Shown here piece by piece: positions 1 through 8,858 of a DNA stretch of 46,222 nucleotides. The stretch is from the NCBI RefSeq assembly GCF_000739615.1, contig NZ_BATP01000012.1:1-46222 (forward strand). The letters are read 5' to 3'. Origin of the DNA: Haloferula sp. BvORR071 (lineage in GTDB: Bacteria > Verrucomicrobiota > Verrucomicrobiia > Verrucomicrobiales > Akkermansiaceae). The position numbers were made by a program, and so were the translations under genes. Under the pieces are notes generated by a model, which saw nothing but the letters and a program-made list of their open reading frames with translations, was not told where the DNA came from and made no database searches. The stretch's first letter is position 1; each line of letters begins with the position of its first letter.

Positions 1-345
1 GTCAGCACCTACAAGTACCGCAACCCCGCCGCGGGCATCGGCAGCAGCTATCAGGGCGCACTCGGATACTTGAGCCAGGCCGACCTGCTCACCGTGCTCG
101 GCAATGCCGCGACGCCACGCTCGGATACCTTCACGATCCGCGCCCACGGCGAGGCGCGCGATGCCAACAACAAGCTCACCGCCACCGCGGTGTGCGAGGC
201 GGTGGTGCAGCGAATCCCCGAATACATCGATCCCGCCGACAAGACCGAGATCGCGGCAGCCGGGCTGAGCAGCGATGCCAACAAGCACTTCGGCCGGCGC
301 TTCGAGATTGTTTCTTTCCGCTGGCTGAGCTCCGCTGAGATCTGA
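1..345 (+). CDS. C-terminus of a Verru_Chthon cassette protein A-like protein (5' partial)
   Basis: The frame is open from base 1 and stops at 345, so only about the last 114 residues are here. The end resembles, from memory, the C-terminus of Verru_Chthon cassette protein A: a stretch T-I-R-A-H-G-E-A-R-D, then C-E-A-V-V-Q-R-I-P-E-Y, and a final R-R-F-E-I-V-S-F-R-W-L. These are very large proteins of the type-IV-pilin-like Verru_Chthon cassettes of Verrucomicrobia, and their function is unknown. The next gene starts 18 bases downstream on the same strand, so the two are probably co-transcribed. The gene is not related to the pectin locus that follows. The family call is from motif memory, not a search. 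Confidence 0.55.
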   Translation, partial: VSTYKYRNPAAGIGSSYQGALGYLSQADLLTVLGNAATPRSDTFTIRAHGEARDANNKLTATAVCEAVVQRIPEYIDPADKTEIAAAGLSSDANKHFGRRFEIVSFRWLSSAEI

Positions 346-363
346 CATCCTTTCCATAGACCC

Positions 364-1056
364 ATGCGCCTGATCCTTGCCTTCGTCTTGTCCGTCATCG
401 GCTCAACCGCCTTTGCCCAGGATGCCCGTCCGATCGAATGCCGCTTTCTCGCCTTCGGCGTGAAGGATGATGCCGCGGCGATCGCTGTCGGCGGCAAGGG
501 CGAGGAGATCGCCTGCCCGCTGCCGACCTCGACGCTGTCCAAGAAGATCACCTGCACTGCCAAGGACGGCAAGATCCCCTTCATCTCCGCGGCGGACCGC
601 AAGCCGATGGCGACGGCTGGCATCCCCTCTGGAGTCAACTCCGCACTGGTCGTCTTCGTGCGGCTCGACAAGGCCGCAGCCGATGCCCCGCCCTCCGCGG
701 GCTGGCGGGTCTTCGTCATCGAGGATTCGGCCAAGAGCTTCCCGGACGGCGGGGCCTATGTCGCGAACTTCTACACCAGTGACATCCGCTTCGTCATCGG
801 CGAGCACAAGGGCATGCTCAAGGCCGCCGGTGCCCACGGCTATGCGATGCCGAAGGAGCGCGACGACTTCAACATGGCACCGGTGATCTTCGAGTTCCTC
901 AACGGCGACAAGTGGCGGATCGCCAACGAAAGCTCGCTGCGCTTCCTGCCGGGGATGCGGTATTTGATCTTCGCGTATGTCGACCCGGTGTCCGGACGGC
1001 CGAAGATCAATACTTATCAGGATCTCGAACCCACGAAGCCCGCGGCGACTCCTTAA
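364..1056 (+). CDS. Secreted protein of unknown function
   Basis: A 230-residue protein that I do not recognise. Residues 1-19 form a typical Sec signal peptide (M-R-L-I-L-A-F-V-L then A-F-A before the mature start at Q-D-A-R). The mature part has no repeats or membrane segments and contains two cysteines near residues 58 and 69. It follows the Verru_Chthon-like gene by 18 bases and so may belong to that cassette. The stop codon lies 6 bases from the convergent stop of the pectate lyase at 1063, and no terminator hairpin is visible between them. Confidence 0.75.
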   Translation: MRLILAFVLSVIGSTAFAQDARPIECRFLAFGVKDDAAAIAVGGKGEEIACPLPTSTLSKKITCTAKDGKIPFISAADRKPMATAGIPSGVNSALVVFVRLDKAAADAPPSAGWRVFVIEDSAKSFPDGGAYVANFYTSDIRFVIGEHKGMLKAAGAHGYAMPKERDDFNMAPVIFEFLNGDKWRIANESSLRFLPGMRYLIFAYVDPVSGRPKINTYQDLEPTKPAATP

Positions 1057-1062
1057 GCAAGT

Positions 1063-2700
1063 TCAAGAGCCGGTGATGCAGATCGCGAACTGGCGCGTCC
1101 AGGCATCGCCCTCTGCATCCGTGACGGTGAAACGGAAGCCACCACGACCCGCCGAGTTCCCTGCCGTAAAGCGGACAAGCTTCCCGCCGGGTCCATCTTG
1201 GATGGCCTTGCCACCACTGACATCGGAGATCGTGAACTTGGGCGACTTCGTGAAGCCGGCAGTGTAACGGCTGAGGTCGATCTCAATAGGTGCTGCCCTC
1301 CCCTTCTCCATGAAGAGGTGCGGCACGCTCTTGAAGTGAAGATATTCTTCCAGGCGGGTGTAGCCTTCAGCGCTACCCTTGGGAAAGAAGCTCGCGCCGC
1401 GCACCGCCTCATTGTTGTCCTTCTCCCGCGGATTCCAATGCAAGGCCTCCTCGTAGCTATCAGGCATTCCGTCCTGATCCCTGTCAGCCAAAGGAATAGC
1501 AGGCTTGAAGGTACCGAAGCCGCCATTGCTCACGCCCTCCAGGTCGCGCTCCCTGGTGATGTGATTATGCCTGAGTGCAACCACGTCCTCTAGCAGACGC
1601 GAATCGACCTCGTCGCGCAGGCCCCCGTCATATGCGTAATCCAACCGCAGGGGACCGGAATCGGAGACAATTTTCTTGTAAGCCACGCGCGGGCTCTCGA
1701 CGGCCAAGAGCTCGGAACCCGGCAGCGGAGCATCGAGTCGGATGTAGTTCCCGGATGGCTTCGACCCTTCCTTGAAGGGGCTGCCGCCAACAATCGCCCA
1801 GCCGCGATCGGTGCCATTGAGCTCCTTGTCGCCGTTGTTGTCGTGAAGGTTGTTCGCCACGTGGATGGAGAAATTCGGCCGCCCTTCGCGATCGACGCCG
1901 GCCTTCTCCAGCGGAGTATTGCGGATATTTCCGGGCGGGCAGATGAAGTAATTGCCGATCACATTCGCCTTCCACGAGGCAGGTGTCTCGGAGTCCCCCA
2001 TGATGAAGCCGATGTCCCAGTCAAAGCTGACGTTGTTCGTCCACTCGAGCAATCCCGCAGGCCGGGCCTTAGGATTGCGTGTGTGGTTGTGCGCCCAAAC
2101 GGAGTGGTGACAGGTCGCATGATTCTGGTCCCACAGCCCACCGCAGGAATGAGTCTCCAGGCCCCAGGCATTGAGCGACCATTGCAGCGTGAGCTTGTCC
2201 GGGGGACGTTTGAAGGAAGAGATATTCTCGTCCGTGGAGAAAGCCATCGAGATGTGAACGAGGATCACGTTCTCGCAATTCGAGTCGAGATCGATACAGT
2301 CCCCGCCCGAGCCCTCCTTGCCATGGCGGAAGCGCAGATGGCGGATGACGATATCGTCGCCGGAGATCCGCAGCGTGCCATCGCGCAGCAGAATGCCATC
2401 TCCGGGCGCCGTCTGGCCCGCGATCGTGAGCTTGTTCGCGGCGATTCGGGTCTTGATCCCGCCCGCCAGATGAATCTCCCCGCTAACCGCAAAGACGATG
2501 GTGCGGCCTGCGGACGGAATGGTTGTTAGACCTTCATAGAAAGAGCTCGCCCCCGAGGACGCCAAGCTGGTGACCACATAGACATCGCCACCCCGCCCTT
2601 CCTTCGCATAAGCCCCATAGCCTTCCGCTCCGGGGAAAGCGGGAATCTCAGCGCCTGCGGCGAGCGAGCAAGTGATCGGAATCAGCAAAAGGGATTTCAT
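1063..2700 (-). CDS. Secreted pectate lyase, PL1 type, with C-terminal beta-sandwich module
   Basis: A 545-residue protein that should cut de-esterified polygalacturonate by beta-elimination outside the cytoplasm. Residues 1-17 are a signal peptide. The right-handed beta-helix begins at I-P-A-F-P-G-A-E-G-Y-G (about 19-29). Ca-binding acidic residues fit G-G-D-C-I-D-L-D-S (about 132-140), and the catalytic arginine is probably in H-N-H-T-R-N-P-K-A-R (about 204-213). A short acidic Ca loop, D-R-D-Q-D-G-M-P-D, follows near 410. The C-terminus (about 450-545) is a cadherin/Ig-like module also found in the PL1 proteins at 20308 and 22534. The ATG at 2700 has no Shine-Dalgarno. A regulon box lies at 2748-2779. 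It is divergent from the gene at 2920. Confidence 0.88.
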   Translation of the reverse strand: MKSLLLIPITCSLAAGAEIPAFPGAEGYGAYAKEGRGGDVYVVTSLASSGASSFYEGLTTIPSAGRTIVFAVSGEIHLAGGIKTRIAANKLTIAGQTAPGDGILLRDGTLRISGDDIVIRHLRFRHGKEGSGGDCIDLDSNCENVILVHISMAFSTDENISSFKRPPDKLTLQWSLNAWGLETHSCGGLWDQNHATCHHSVWAHNHTRNPKARPAGLLEWTNNVSFDWDIGFIMGDSETPASWKANVIGNYFICPPGNIRNTPLEKAGVDREGRPNFSIHVANNLHDNNGDKELNGTDRGWAIVGGSPFKEGSKPSGNYIRLDAPLPGSELLAVESPRVAYKKIVSDSGPLRLDYAYDGGLRDEVDSRLLEDVVALRHNHITRERDLEGVSNGGFGTFKPAIPLADRDQDGMPDSYEEALHWNPREKDNNEAVRGASFFPKGSAEGYTRLEEYLHFKSVPHLFMEKGRAAPIEIDLSRYTAGFTKSPKFTISDVSGGKAIQDGPGGKLVRFTAGNSAGRGGFRFTVTDAEGDAWTRQFAICITGS

Positions 2701-2747
2701 CTCGGATCATCCGCTATACGCCGCGAAGGCCGCCACTCTAGCGGAGC

Positions 2748-2779
2748 ACACCATTGGCTTCCCTGCAAAAACCCTTGAA
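2748..2779 (-). promoter_or_regulatory. Pectin-regulon box 1 (upstream of PL1 gene 2700)
   Basis: Read on the minus strand this is TTCAA, 5 bases, TTTGCAGGG (7 of 9 to TTTGCAGAA), 8 bases, then GGTGT. Box spacing matches the other sites, but the -10-like TATAC is not conserved, which makes this the weakest downstream half. It ends 47 bases before the ATG. It forms a back-to-back pair with box 2 on the opposite strand, about 40 bases away. Confidence 0.55.
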
Positions 2780-2817
2780 ACGCCTGCAAGCAACATCGCG
2801 CGGGATGCTTCCCAATA

Positions 2818-2849
2818 TTCAAAAGCTTTTGCAGAAAGCCGCCTTTCGC
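2818..2849 (+). promoter_or_regulatory. Pectin-regulon box 2 (upstream of gene 2920)
   Basis: On the plus strand: TTCAA (2818-2822), 5 bases, exact TTTGCAGAA (2828-2836), 8 bases, then TTCGC (3 of 5 to TTTAC). A/T-rich bases precede TTCAA, as at the other sites. It lies 70 bases before the ATG at 2920 and points towards it. Confidence 0.65.
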
Positions 2850-2919
2850 GCATCTCAGGCGCTTGGGCAAGATTCTAGACAGGCTGCCGGAAGGTGTCGC
2901 GGCCCGTCTCCCAAGCCCT

Positions 2920-5586
2920 ATGAAAACCCATCGATCCACCTGCCAATCCCTCGTCGCCTCATCTCTCCTCCTCGCATCGCTCCTCGCGCTCGGCGTGCAA
3001 GTGCCTATCCGCGCTGAAGCCGATCTCAACGTCTCCGAGAACTACGATGGTGTCAGTACCAGCACGGACGGAGCATCCCCCTTCGACGCTACGAACCTCA
3101 ATGCGCGCTTCTCGAACCTCGACCGCAATGAGGTGCTCGCCCTGCGCTTCAATCTGAGCGGATACGACCGTTCCAAGATCGCGGCGGCGGCAGTGCGACT
3201 GGTGAACTACCGAGCCAATTCCGCCTCCCAGACTCTCCGAATCTACGGCGTGAATGACAACGCCACCGGCTACAATGCCGTCACCGCAACGGACGGCACC
3301 GGCACCGACGACAATTGGCCGGAGAACGGCACCACTTTCTCCAGCACGCCCGGCCTTGAGTTCGACGCCCTGGCGACCAGCCGCGGCATCCGCCTGGACC
3401 GCGTGACTGACCTCGGCACCGCTGCCGCGACAAATACCGCCGAAGGCACCGAAGTGAACATCTCGACCGCCGCCCTGAAGGACTTCCTCGTCGCCCATCC
3501 GGACAACATTGTGACGATCCTGGTGGTCTCGGAAACCGTCAATGGCAACCAGAAACGCTTCGCCTCGCGCGAGGCCACCACCTTGGAAACCGGTGGCACC
3601 GCCAAGCCCGCCGGCACCTATGCGCCGCGCCTCGTGATCGATCTTCCCGGCGTCAGCATCGCGGCGAGTGCCGACACCCAGATCAACGAGCAGAACAACT
3701 CCAACAGCAACAGCGGCACTGGTGAGGCAATCAATGTCCGCTGGATTCCGAATGCAACCGCCGGGCAGGGCAACCACGAGATCGTGGCCATGCGCTTCGA
3801 CCTCACCGGACAGAATCCCGCCGACATTCTCGGAGCAGAGGTTCAGCTCATCAATCAACGACTCAACAGCTCAACGGTGCCGCTACACTTCTACGGGGTG
3901 ATCGACAATTCCACCGGCTACAACGCGGTGACCGCCACGGAAGGAACGATGACCGATGACGATTGGTCCGAAAGCAGCACGACCTTCTCCACTTTCCCGG
4001 GCCTCGAATATGATGGCCTCACCACCACCATGGGGATTCGCAGCGACCGCACGGTGGACCTCGGAGTGGTCCAGACCTCCACGGCTAACAACAACGTCAA
4101 CAAAGGCGCGCCGGTGACGCTCTCCAGCCAAGCTCTGATCGACTTCGTCAAAGGCCACCCGGACAACATCGTCACGATCTTCGTGGTCGATGATAGCAAC
4201 GGCAGCGAGGGCCAAAAGCGCTTCGCAAGCCGGGAGTGCAACAACCTCGACGCCGATCCCGACGTGCCCATTGGGACCTTCTCACCGAAGATCAACCTCT
4301 ACCTGGCCAATGCCGACCGCGAGGGCGATGGCCTGCTCAATGCGTGGGAAGTCCAATACGGGCTCGATCCGGACGATTCCGACAGTGACAACGACGGCAT
4401 CGCCGACGGCGAGGACGACCTCGATGGCGACACGCTCTCCAACTTGGGAGAACAAACCGCACACACTGATCCCACCAATCCCGATTGCGACAACGACGGT
4501 CTCTGGGACGGCTGGGAGACCGGCAACGGCACCTGGGTCGATAGCACCCACACCGGCACCTATCCCTTGGTGGCCGACTCCGATGGTGATGGACTCCCGG
4601 ACGGAATCGAGAATCCTGAAGAGGTCTTTCTCGATGGCACACAGACGGGCACCGATCCCAATAGGCGGGACACTGACAACGACCTCTACTCCGATGGTGC
4701 CGAGATAGCTCGCGGCACCAATCCGACGCTGGGCACCAGCGTGCCGGACAACGCCATCCTTGAAGTCCTCGGCACCGGCACTGCTGCCCTACTCCCCGCG
4801 CCCCTCACCGACCCCGACAATAACATCGACGACTCGACCGGCACCGGCGCGAACTTCAACTGGAAGGTGGTCACCTCCACGCCAGCGAAGAACTTCTTTG
4901 GCACTGGCTCGCTGACGGTTAATCCCGAGTTGCTGAGCGGTGCCTACGACCTCTTCGACAACAAGGTAGGCACCTTGAACGACAAGTGGCTGAGCGGTGG
5001 CGTCAATGTTGCAGGGGGGGCCAACGTCACGGTGGAGTTCCCCGGCACGGTCTCCTTGCAGAGCTTCACCATCGCCTCGCCGGACGATCGGCCGGAGCGG
5101 GATCCGGTGGACTGGCAACTCCTCGGCTCGAATGATGGTGTCGCTTTCACTCCGATTTTCACCCAATCCGACCCGGCGCGCCTGACGATCTGGTCGACAC
5201 GGAACCAAGTCGTGAAGTGCACCTTACCCGCAGCCACGCCACAGTATCGTTACGTCCGCCTGGCCTGCACCAAGGTGGGTGTTAGTGAAGGCACCGTGCA
5301 TCTGAATGAGCTCCAGCTCTTCGGCACCCTCACCGCAGATGCCGTCGCAGCAGACTTCAAGATCCTCGGGATCACCGGCGGTCCGACCTCGTCGACCCTC
5401 ACGCTGACCTGGACCTCGCAACCGGGCAGCACCTACCGGATCGGTTATTCGGCTTCGCTCGGTGACGCGTTCGTCGGAACGGCGGCGAGCGGAGTCCCTG
5501 CCGGAGCGGGCAGCACCACAACCTATAGCTTCCCGAATCCCCTCCCCGGCTCCCAGCACTTGTTCTTCCGGGTGGAAGCTCCATGA
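2920..5586 (+). CDS. Secreted multidomain binding protein: two DNRLRE-like repeats, Ca repeats, discoidin-like domain
   Basis: An 888-residue protein with no catalytic domain that I can see. Residues 1-32 are a signal peptide. Two long tandem repeats follow (about 33-245 and 246-465); each has L-R-F-N/D-L, a Y-G-V-[NI]-D-N-[AS]-T-G-Y-N-A-V-T-A-T block and F-A-S-R-E, fitting DNRLRE-type carbohydrate-binding beta-sandwiches. Residues about 470-610 are acidic D-x-D-x-D-G thrombospondin-3-like Ca repeats. About 640-815 resembles an F5/8 type C (discoidin) domain. The last 70 residues end in F-F-R-V, a tail shared with other secreted proteins here. The ATG at 2920 is chosen because the signal peptide starts there and regulon box 2 lies 70 bases upstream. 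It may be a surface protein that holds pectin or cell wall. Confidence 0.8.
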   Translation: MKTHRSTCQSLVASSLLLASLLALGVQVPIRAEADLNVSENYDGVSTSTDGASPFDATNLNARFSNLDRNEVLALRFNLSGYDRSKIAAAAVRLVNYRANSASQTLRIYGVNDNATGYNAVTATDGTGTDDNWPENGTTFSSTPGLEFDALATSRGIRLDRVTDLGTAAATNTAEGTEVNISTAALKDFLVAHPDNIVTILVVSETVNGNQKRFASREATTLETGGTAKPAGTYAPRLVIDLPGVSIAASADTQINEQNNSNSNSGTGEAINVRWIPNATAGQGNHEIVAMRFDLTGQNPADILGAEVQLINQRLNSSTVPLHFYGVIDNSTGYNAVTATEGTMTDDDWSESSTTFSTFPGLEYDGLTTTMGIRSDRTVDLGVVQTSTANNNVNKGAPVTLSSQALIDFVKGHPDNIVTIFVVDDSNGSEGQKRFASRECNNLDADPDVPIGTFSPKINLYLANADREGDGLLNAWEVQYGLDPDDSDSDNDGIADGEDDLDGDTLSNLGEQTAHTDPTNPDCDNDGLWDGWETGNGTWVDSTHTGTYPLVADSDGDGLPDGIENPEEVFLDGTQTGTDPNRRDTDNDLYSDGAEIARGTNPTLGTSVPDNAILEVLGTGTAALLPAPLTDPDNNIDDSTGTGANFNWKVVTSTPAKNFFGTGSLTVNPELLSGAYDLFDNKVGTLNDKWLSGGVNVAGGANVTVEFPGTVSLQSFTIASPDDRPERDPVDWQLLGSNDGVAFTPIFTQSDPARLTIWSTRNQVVKCTLPAATPQYRYVRLACTKVGVSEGTVHLNELQLFGTLTADAVAADFKILGITGGPTSSTLTLTWTSQPGSTYRIGYSASLGDAFVGTAASGVPAGAGSTTTYSFPNPLPGSQHLFFRVEAP

Positions 5587-5616
5587 CAGCCTGAAGAGGC
5601 GAGCCTAGCAGACCAT

Positions 5617-5644
5617 CGGGGCCCGGCGTAAAAGCCGGGCCCCG
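5617..5644. terminator. Hairpin between convergent genes, probable bidirectional terminator
   Basis: A perfect 11-bp inverted repeat, CGGGGCCCGGC and its complement, with a 6-base GTAAAA loop. It lies 30 bases after the stop of the plus-strand gene at 2920 and 8 bases from the stop of the minus-strand GH28 gene. No clear T-run follows on either strand, so strength as a rho-independent terminator is uncertain. Confidence 0.7.
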
Positions 5645-5651
5645 TCTTGCA

Positions 5652-7181
5652 CTAGTGAATCGTCACTGCATCCTTCGATAGGCCTTGTCCGAGCTCTATC
5701 CGGCCCGTTGCCCCGGAGCTATTCCGGATCTCGATCCCGCCTGAGCCACTGCCTTCAAGCCTCAGGAACCCGTTCGTCTCAGAGGATGAGCTTATACTAT
5801 CAATCGAGACTTTCGTGGCATTGCTCAGATCGAAGAGCGGGCCGTCCTTGATGTCGAACTGCATGCCCTCAAAGCGGAGATCCTTCACGAAACGGGCAAT
5901 CACCCCCCGCCTCGCCGAAAGCTTCACCTCCTCAAAACGGACATTTTCGATCAAGGAATCCGGCTCGCCGGTGATCCGGATCGCGACTGGCGCGCCATCA
6001 CCGGCAATGCGCTCGAAGCACATGTCGCGGAAGACCGGCGACTTTTCATTGGCGGCGGCGTTCTTGTCCGCGCTGTAGTCCATGTTGAGGATCACAACCT
6101 CCTCCTGCATCTTGCGGAGCTTGATGTCGCGGACATAGACCTTCTCGACCACTCCGCCGCGGCCCCGGCGAGACTTGATGCGGATCGCGCGATCGGTGCC
6201 GTCGAATTCGCAGTCGTGCATGAAGACGTTACGCACATCGCCGGACATCTCGCTGCCGATTACAAGGCCGCCGTGGCCGTGCTTGCTGGAGCAGTGGCGC
6301 ATGATGACGTTCTCCGTGGGCCGCCCCACCCGCCAGCCGTCCTCATTGTAGCCGGACTTGAGGACCACGCAGTCGTCACCGGTGCTGAAGGTGCAATTCT
6401 CGATCAGGAGATCGCGGCAGGAGTCCGGATCCACGCCATCGTTGTTCGGGCCATCGGTGTCCACCTTCACGCCGCGGATCGTGATGTTTTCACAATACAC
6501 CGGGTGAATCGTCCAATTCGGGCCGCTGCCGATGGTGAAGCCCTCTAGAAGGACATTCCGGCAGTTCATCAGGCAGAGGAAGTTCGGCCGGATGGCCGCC
6601 TCCGTGGTTCCGAAGACCCGCTTCTCCACCGGCACGCCCTCCCCGCCCATCTTGAAATGCTCTCCGGTCTCCTTGGACTTCCAGGCCCACCACTTCTTGG
6701 CATTGCCGTTCAGGATGCCTTTGCCGGTCACGGCCACATTCGTGCAATCCTTGGCATAGATCAGCGGCGAGTAGTTGAGGATTTCCACGCCCCCCACGCG
6801 CACCGGCACAACCGGCAGGTAGTCCTCGAAGTCATCACTGAAGATAATCTCTGCGCCTTCCTCCAAATGCAGCTCGATATTGCTGCGAAGATGGATCGGC
6901 CCGGTGAGGAACTTGCCCTTCGGCACGACCACACGTCCGCCACCCGCGTCGGCGCAGAGCCGGATCGCCGTGGCAAAGGCGGCTGAGCAGTTCTCCGTGC
7001 CTCCCGCTACCGCGCCATGCTGGGTGATGATGAAGTCGCGCTTGGGAAAGGTGGGTGGCACGATCCGTTTGAGGATCTCCGGTACGCTTGCCCATGCCTT
7101 GTCCGCCGCTTCATCCGCGGATGAGCGGTTCACCATGAGGACCGCCATCATCAGGGCGGCGTGGAGGGATCGGGTCATCAT
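5652..7181 (-). CDS. Secreted polygalacturonase, GH28
   Basis: A 509-residue glycoside hydrolase family 28 protein expected to hydrolyse alpha-1,4-galacturonan. Residues 1-23 are a signal peptide. The family motifs are all present: N-N-D-G-V-D-P-D-S (about 246-254), G-D-D-C (268-271), G-H-G-G (302-305) and R-I-K-S (334-337), which carry the three aspartates, the histidine and the substrate-binding R/K. The ATG at 7181 is preferred because AGGA lies 5-6 bases before it and the regulon box ends 29 bases upstream; an in-frame extension to 7280 would run through that box. It converges on the gene at 2920. The halogenase stops 79 bases upstream, so this gene probably has its own promoter. Confidence 0.9.
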   Translation of the reverse strand: MMTRSLHAALMMAVLMVNRSSADEAADKAWASVPEILKRIVPPTFPKRDFIITQHGAVAGGTENCSAAFATAIRLCADAGGGRVVVPKGKFLTGPIHLRSNIELHLEEGAEIIFSDDFEDYLPVVPVRVGGVEILNYSPLIYAKDCTNVAVTGKGILNGNAKKWWAWKSKETGEHFKMGGEGVPVEKRVFGTTEAAIRPNFLCLMNCRNVLLEGFTIGSGPNWTIHPVYCENITIRGVKVDTDGPNNDGVDPDSCRDLLIENCTFSTGDDCVVLKSGYNEDGWRVGRPTENVIMRHCSSKHGHGGLVIGSEMSGDVRNVFMHDCEFDGTDRAIRIKSRRGRGGVVEKVYVRDIKLRKMQEEVVILNMDYSADKNAAANEKSPVFRDMCFERIAGDGAPVAIRITGEPDSLIENVRFEEVKLSARRGVIARFVKDLRFEGMQFDIKDGPLFDLSNATKVSIDSISSSSETNGFLRLEGSGSGGIEIRNSSGATGRIELGQGLSKDAVTIH

Positions 7182-7210
7182 CAGCATCCTGGACCGGGGA
7201 CGCTCCGAGC

Positions 7211-7242
7211 GTATACCCCGGCATTCTGCAAAGCTGCTTGAA
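7211..7242 (-). promoter_or_regulatory. Pectin-regulon box 3 with -10 (upstream of GH28 gene 7181)
   Basis: This is the clearest copy. Minus strand: TTCAA, 5 bases, TTTGCAGAA, 8 bases, TATAC, all exact. The TATAC end lies 29 bases before the ATG, which fits a -10 box with a short leader of about 20-25 bases. A/T bases precede TTCAA. Confidence 0.75.
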
Positions 7243-7260
7243 AATTCACCCTTTGGCCAT

Positions 7261-8757
7261 TCACCCCTGCCGGTCGCCATTCCAGCGCCAGCCGGGATGA
7301 TGAACGTAGGCGAGCGACTCCTTTACATCGACTCCCTGTTGCGCGCGGGCCACGTTGAAGGCACGGTGGCGTTCCCAGATCTGCTTTTCCGCGGGGCTGG
7401 GCTGATGACGCCGTTCATAGGGGGCCTTATTGCCAACCAGCATGACCAGATAGCCTTCGATCCCGAAGTCACTGAGGGAGGATGGCATGCGGTAGCGGCA
7501 GAAACCGGTGGGCCCATTCTCGCGGTAGAACTCCAACAGGTCCTTGATGCCGCTGAGATCCGTCTCTTCCTGGCAGCGCCGCCAAAATGGGGTCGTCCCC
7601 GCCGAGTTGAGCTTGTAGTGCAGCCCGAGGAAGTCGCGGATCTCACGCCAATTGTTGGCCGTCTGTTCGTTGAAGAGATTGCGGAAGGAATCTGTCGGCT
7701 CCAGTTCGGAATGGATCAGGAAGTCGGTCAGCGTGCGGCTATAGGCGCACACGATCATCAGCGCGGTCGCCTCCAGCGGCTCGACGAAGCCGCCTGAATT
7801 TCCCACCGCAACGACATTGTCCACCCACATCCGGCGATAGCAGCCACTGCGGAATTTCACGATGCGCGGCGAGTCGGGAGCCTTCGGGTTCTTGCGGCGG
7901 AATTCCTCAGCAGCTTCATCATCGGAGACCATATCCGAGCAATAGACGTAGCCACGATTGATGTGGTGCTCGTGCTCGATCTGCCAGGACCAGCCGTGAT
8001 CCATCGTCTCCGAGGTGGTATAGGGCAGGATTGGCTCGTCGGTGCGTTCCCAGCCACCGATCACCGCGCGGTCACAGAAGAGGGTCTTGTTAAAGCTTTC
8101 GTATGGCTCCTCCAGGACTTTTCCCAGCAGCTCGCTCCGGAAGCCACTGGCATCGACAAAGAAGTCGGCATCAAGACGACGGCCATCCGCCAGATTCACC
8201 GCGGCGATGCCCTGAGGGCCGCGCTCGGCACCCGTCACCGCACCATCGATGAATTCAACCCCGGACTCCACGGCGATTTGTTCGAGCGTGGAGACCAGTT
8301 TCTCGTTCTCCATGTGGAAGGCATGCCAAGGCTGGATGTCCGGCCCGCCCTGCGGAGTTCGGGCAAACGCCTTGCCCTCGCGCATCAAGGCTGCGGGGAG
8401 ATCCACATTGGAGAACTCCTCATCGCAATAGAAGCCGTTCGGCTTCGGCAGATCACCCCAGACGAGATCCATCTGCGGCGAGAAGGTATAGTCGAAGCGG
8501 CCGCGAGGCCCCCACAGGAAACGGATCCCCAGCTTCCAGGTTGGCTCGGCAAGGGCGTAGAAGCGCTTTCGCTGGATGCCGAGATAGTCGAAGAGATGGG
8601 TGACGAAATTCGGCGTTGTGCCCTCCCCAACCCCGATCACCCCAAGCGCAGGATCGCGCACGATGCTCACTTCGAGCTGCGGGATTTTGATCTTGAGGGA
8701 AAGGGCGGCGATCAGGCCGGCGCTGCCGGAGCCGAGGACGAGGACTCGTTGGATCAT
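7261..8757 (-). CDS. FAD-dependent tryptophan-halogenase-family protein
   Basis: A 498-residue cytoplasmic flavoprotein of the tryptophan halogenase family. Visible features: dinucleotide-binding G-S-G-S-A-G at 9-14, G-V-G-E-G-T at about 42-47, K75 in W-K-L-G-I-R-F at the position of the catalytic lysine of PrnA/RebH, W-S-W-Q-I at 256-260 matching the W-x-W-x-I halogenase signature, and G-F-V-E-P-L-E at 323-329 carrying the conserved glutamate. Such enzymes use FADH2, oxygen and halide. Homologues beside carbohydrate-uptake genes in Proteobacteria have unclear substrates. No flavin reductase gene is visible here. The start at 8757 puts G-x-G-x-x-G at the usual distance. A terminator at 8859-8888 separates it from the PATR gene upstream. 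Confidence 0.85.
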   Translation of the reverse strand: MIQRVLVLGSGSAGLIAALSLKIKIPQLEVSIVRDPALGVIGVGEGTTPNFVTHLFDYLGIQRKRFYALAEPTWKLGIRFLWGPRGRFDYTFSPQMDLVWGDLPKPNGFYCDEEFSNVDLPAALMREGKAFARTPQGGPDIQPWHAFHMENEKLVSTLEQIAVESGVEFIDGAVTGAERGPQGIAAVNLADGRRLDADFFVDASGFRSELLGKVLEEPYESFNKTLFCDRAVIGGWERTDEPILPYTTSETMDHGWSWQIEHEHHINRGYVYCSDMVSDDEAAEEFRRKNPKAPDSPRIVKFRSGCYRRMWVDNVVAVGNSGGFVEPLEATALMIVCAYSRTLTDFLIHSELEPTDSFRNLFNEQTANNWREIRDFLGLHYKLNSAGTTPFWRRCQEETDLSGIKDLLEFYRENGPTGFCRYRMPSSLSDFGIEGYLVMLVGNKAPYERRHQPSPAEKQIWERHRAFNVARAQQGVDVKESLAYVHHPGWRWNGDRQG

Positions 8758-8822
8758 GCAAAAGGGAGGATGGTAATAGTAGGGAAGAACGCGGCAGCCC
8801 TTCCGACCTGAGCCGGGAGGCA

Positions 8823-8841
8823 CGGCTTCACCATGAAGCCG
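8823..8841. promoter_or_regulatory. Inverted repeat upstream of the halogenase gene
   Basis: CGGCTTCA, a 3-base loop, TGAAGCCG: a perfect 8-bp inverted repeat located between the terminator of the upstream PATR gene and the halogenase start (66 bases away). It could be an operator or a small leader hairpin. No regulon box was found upstream of the halogenase. Confidence 0.35.
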
Positions 8842-8858
8842 GCCGACGGATTGAAAAA

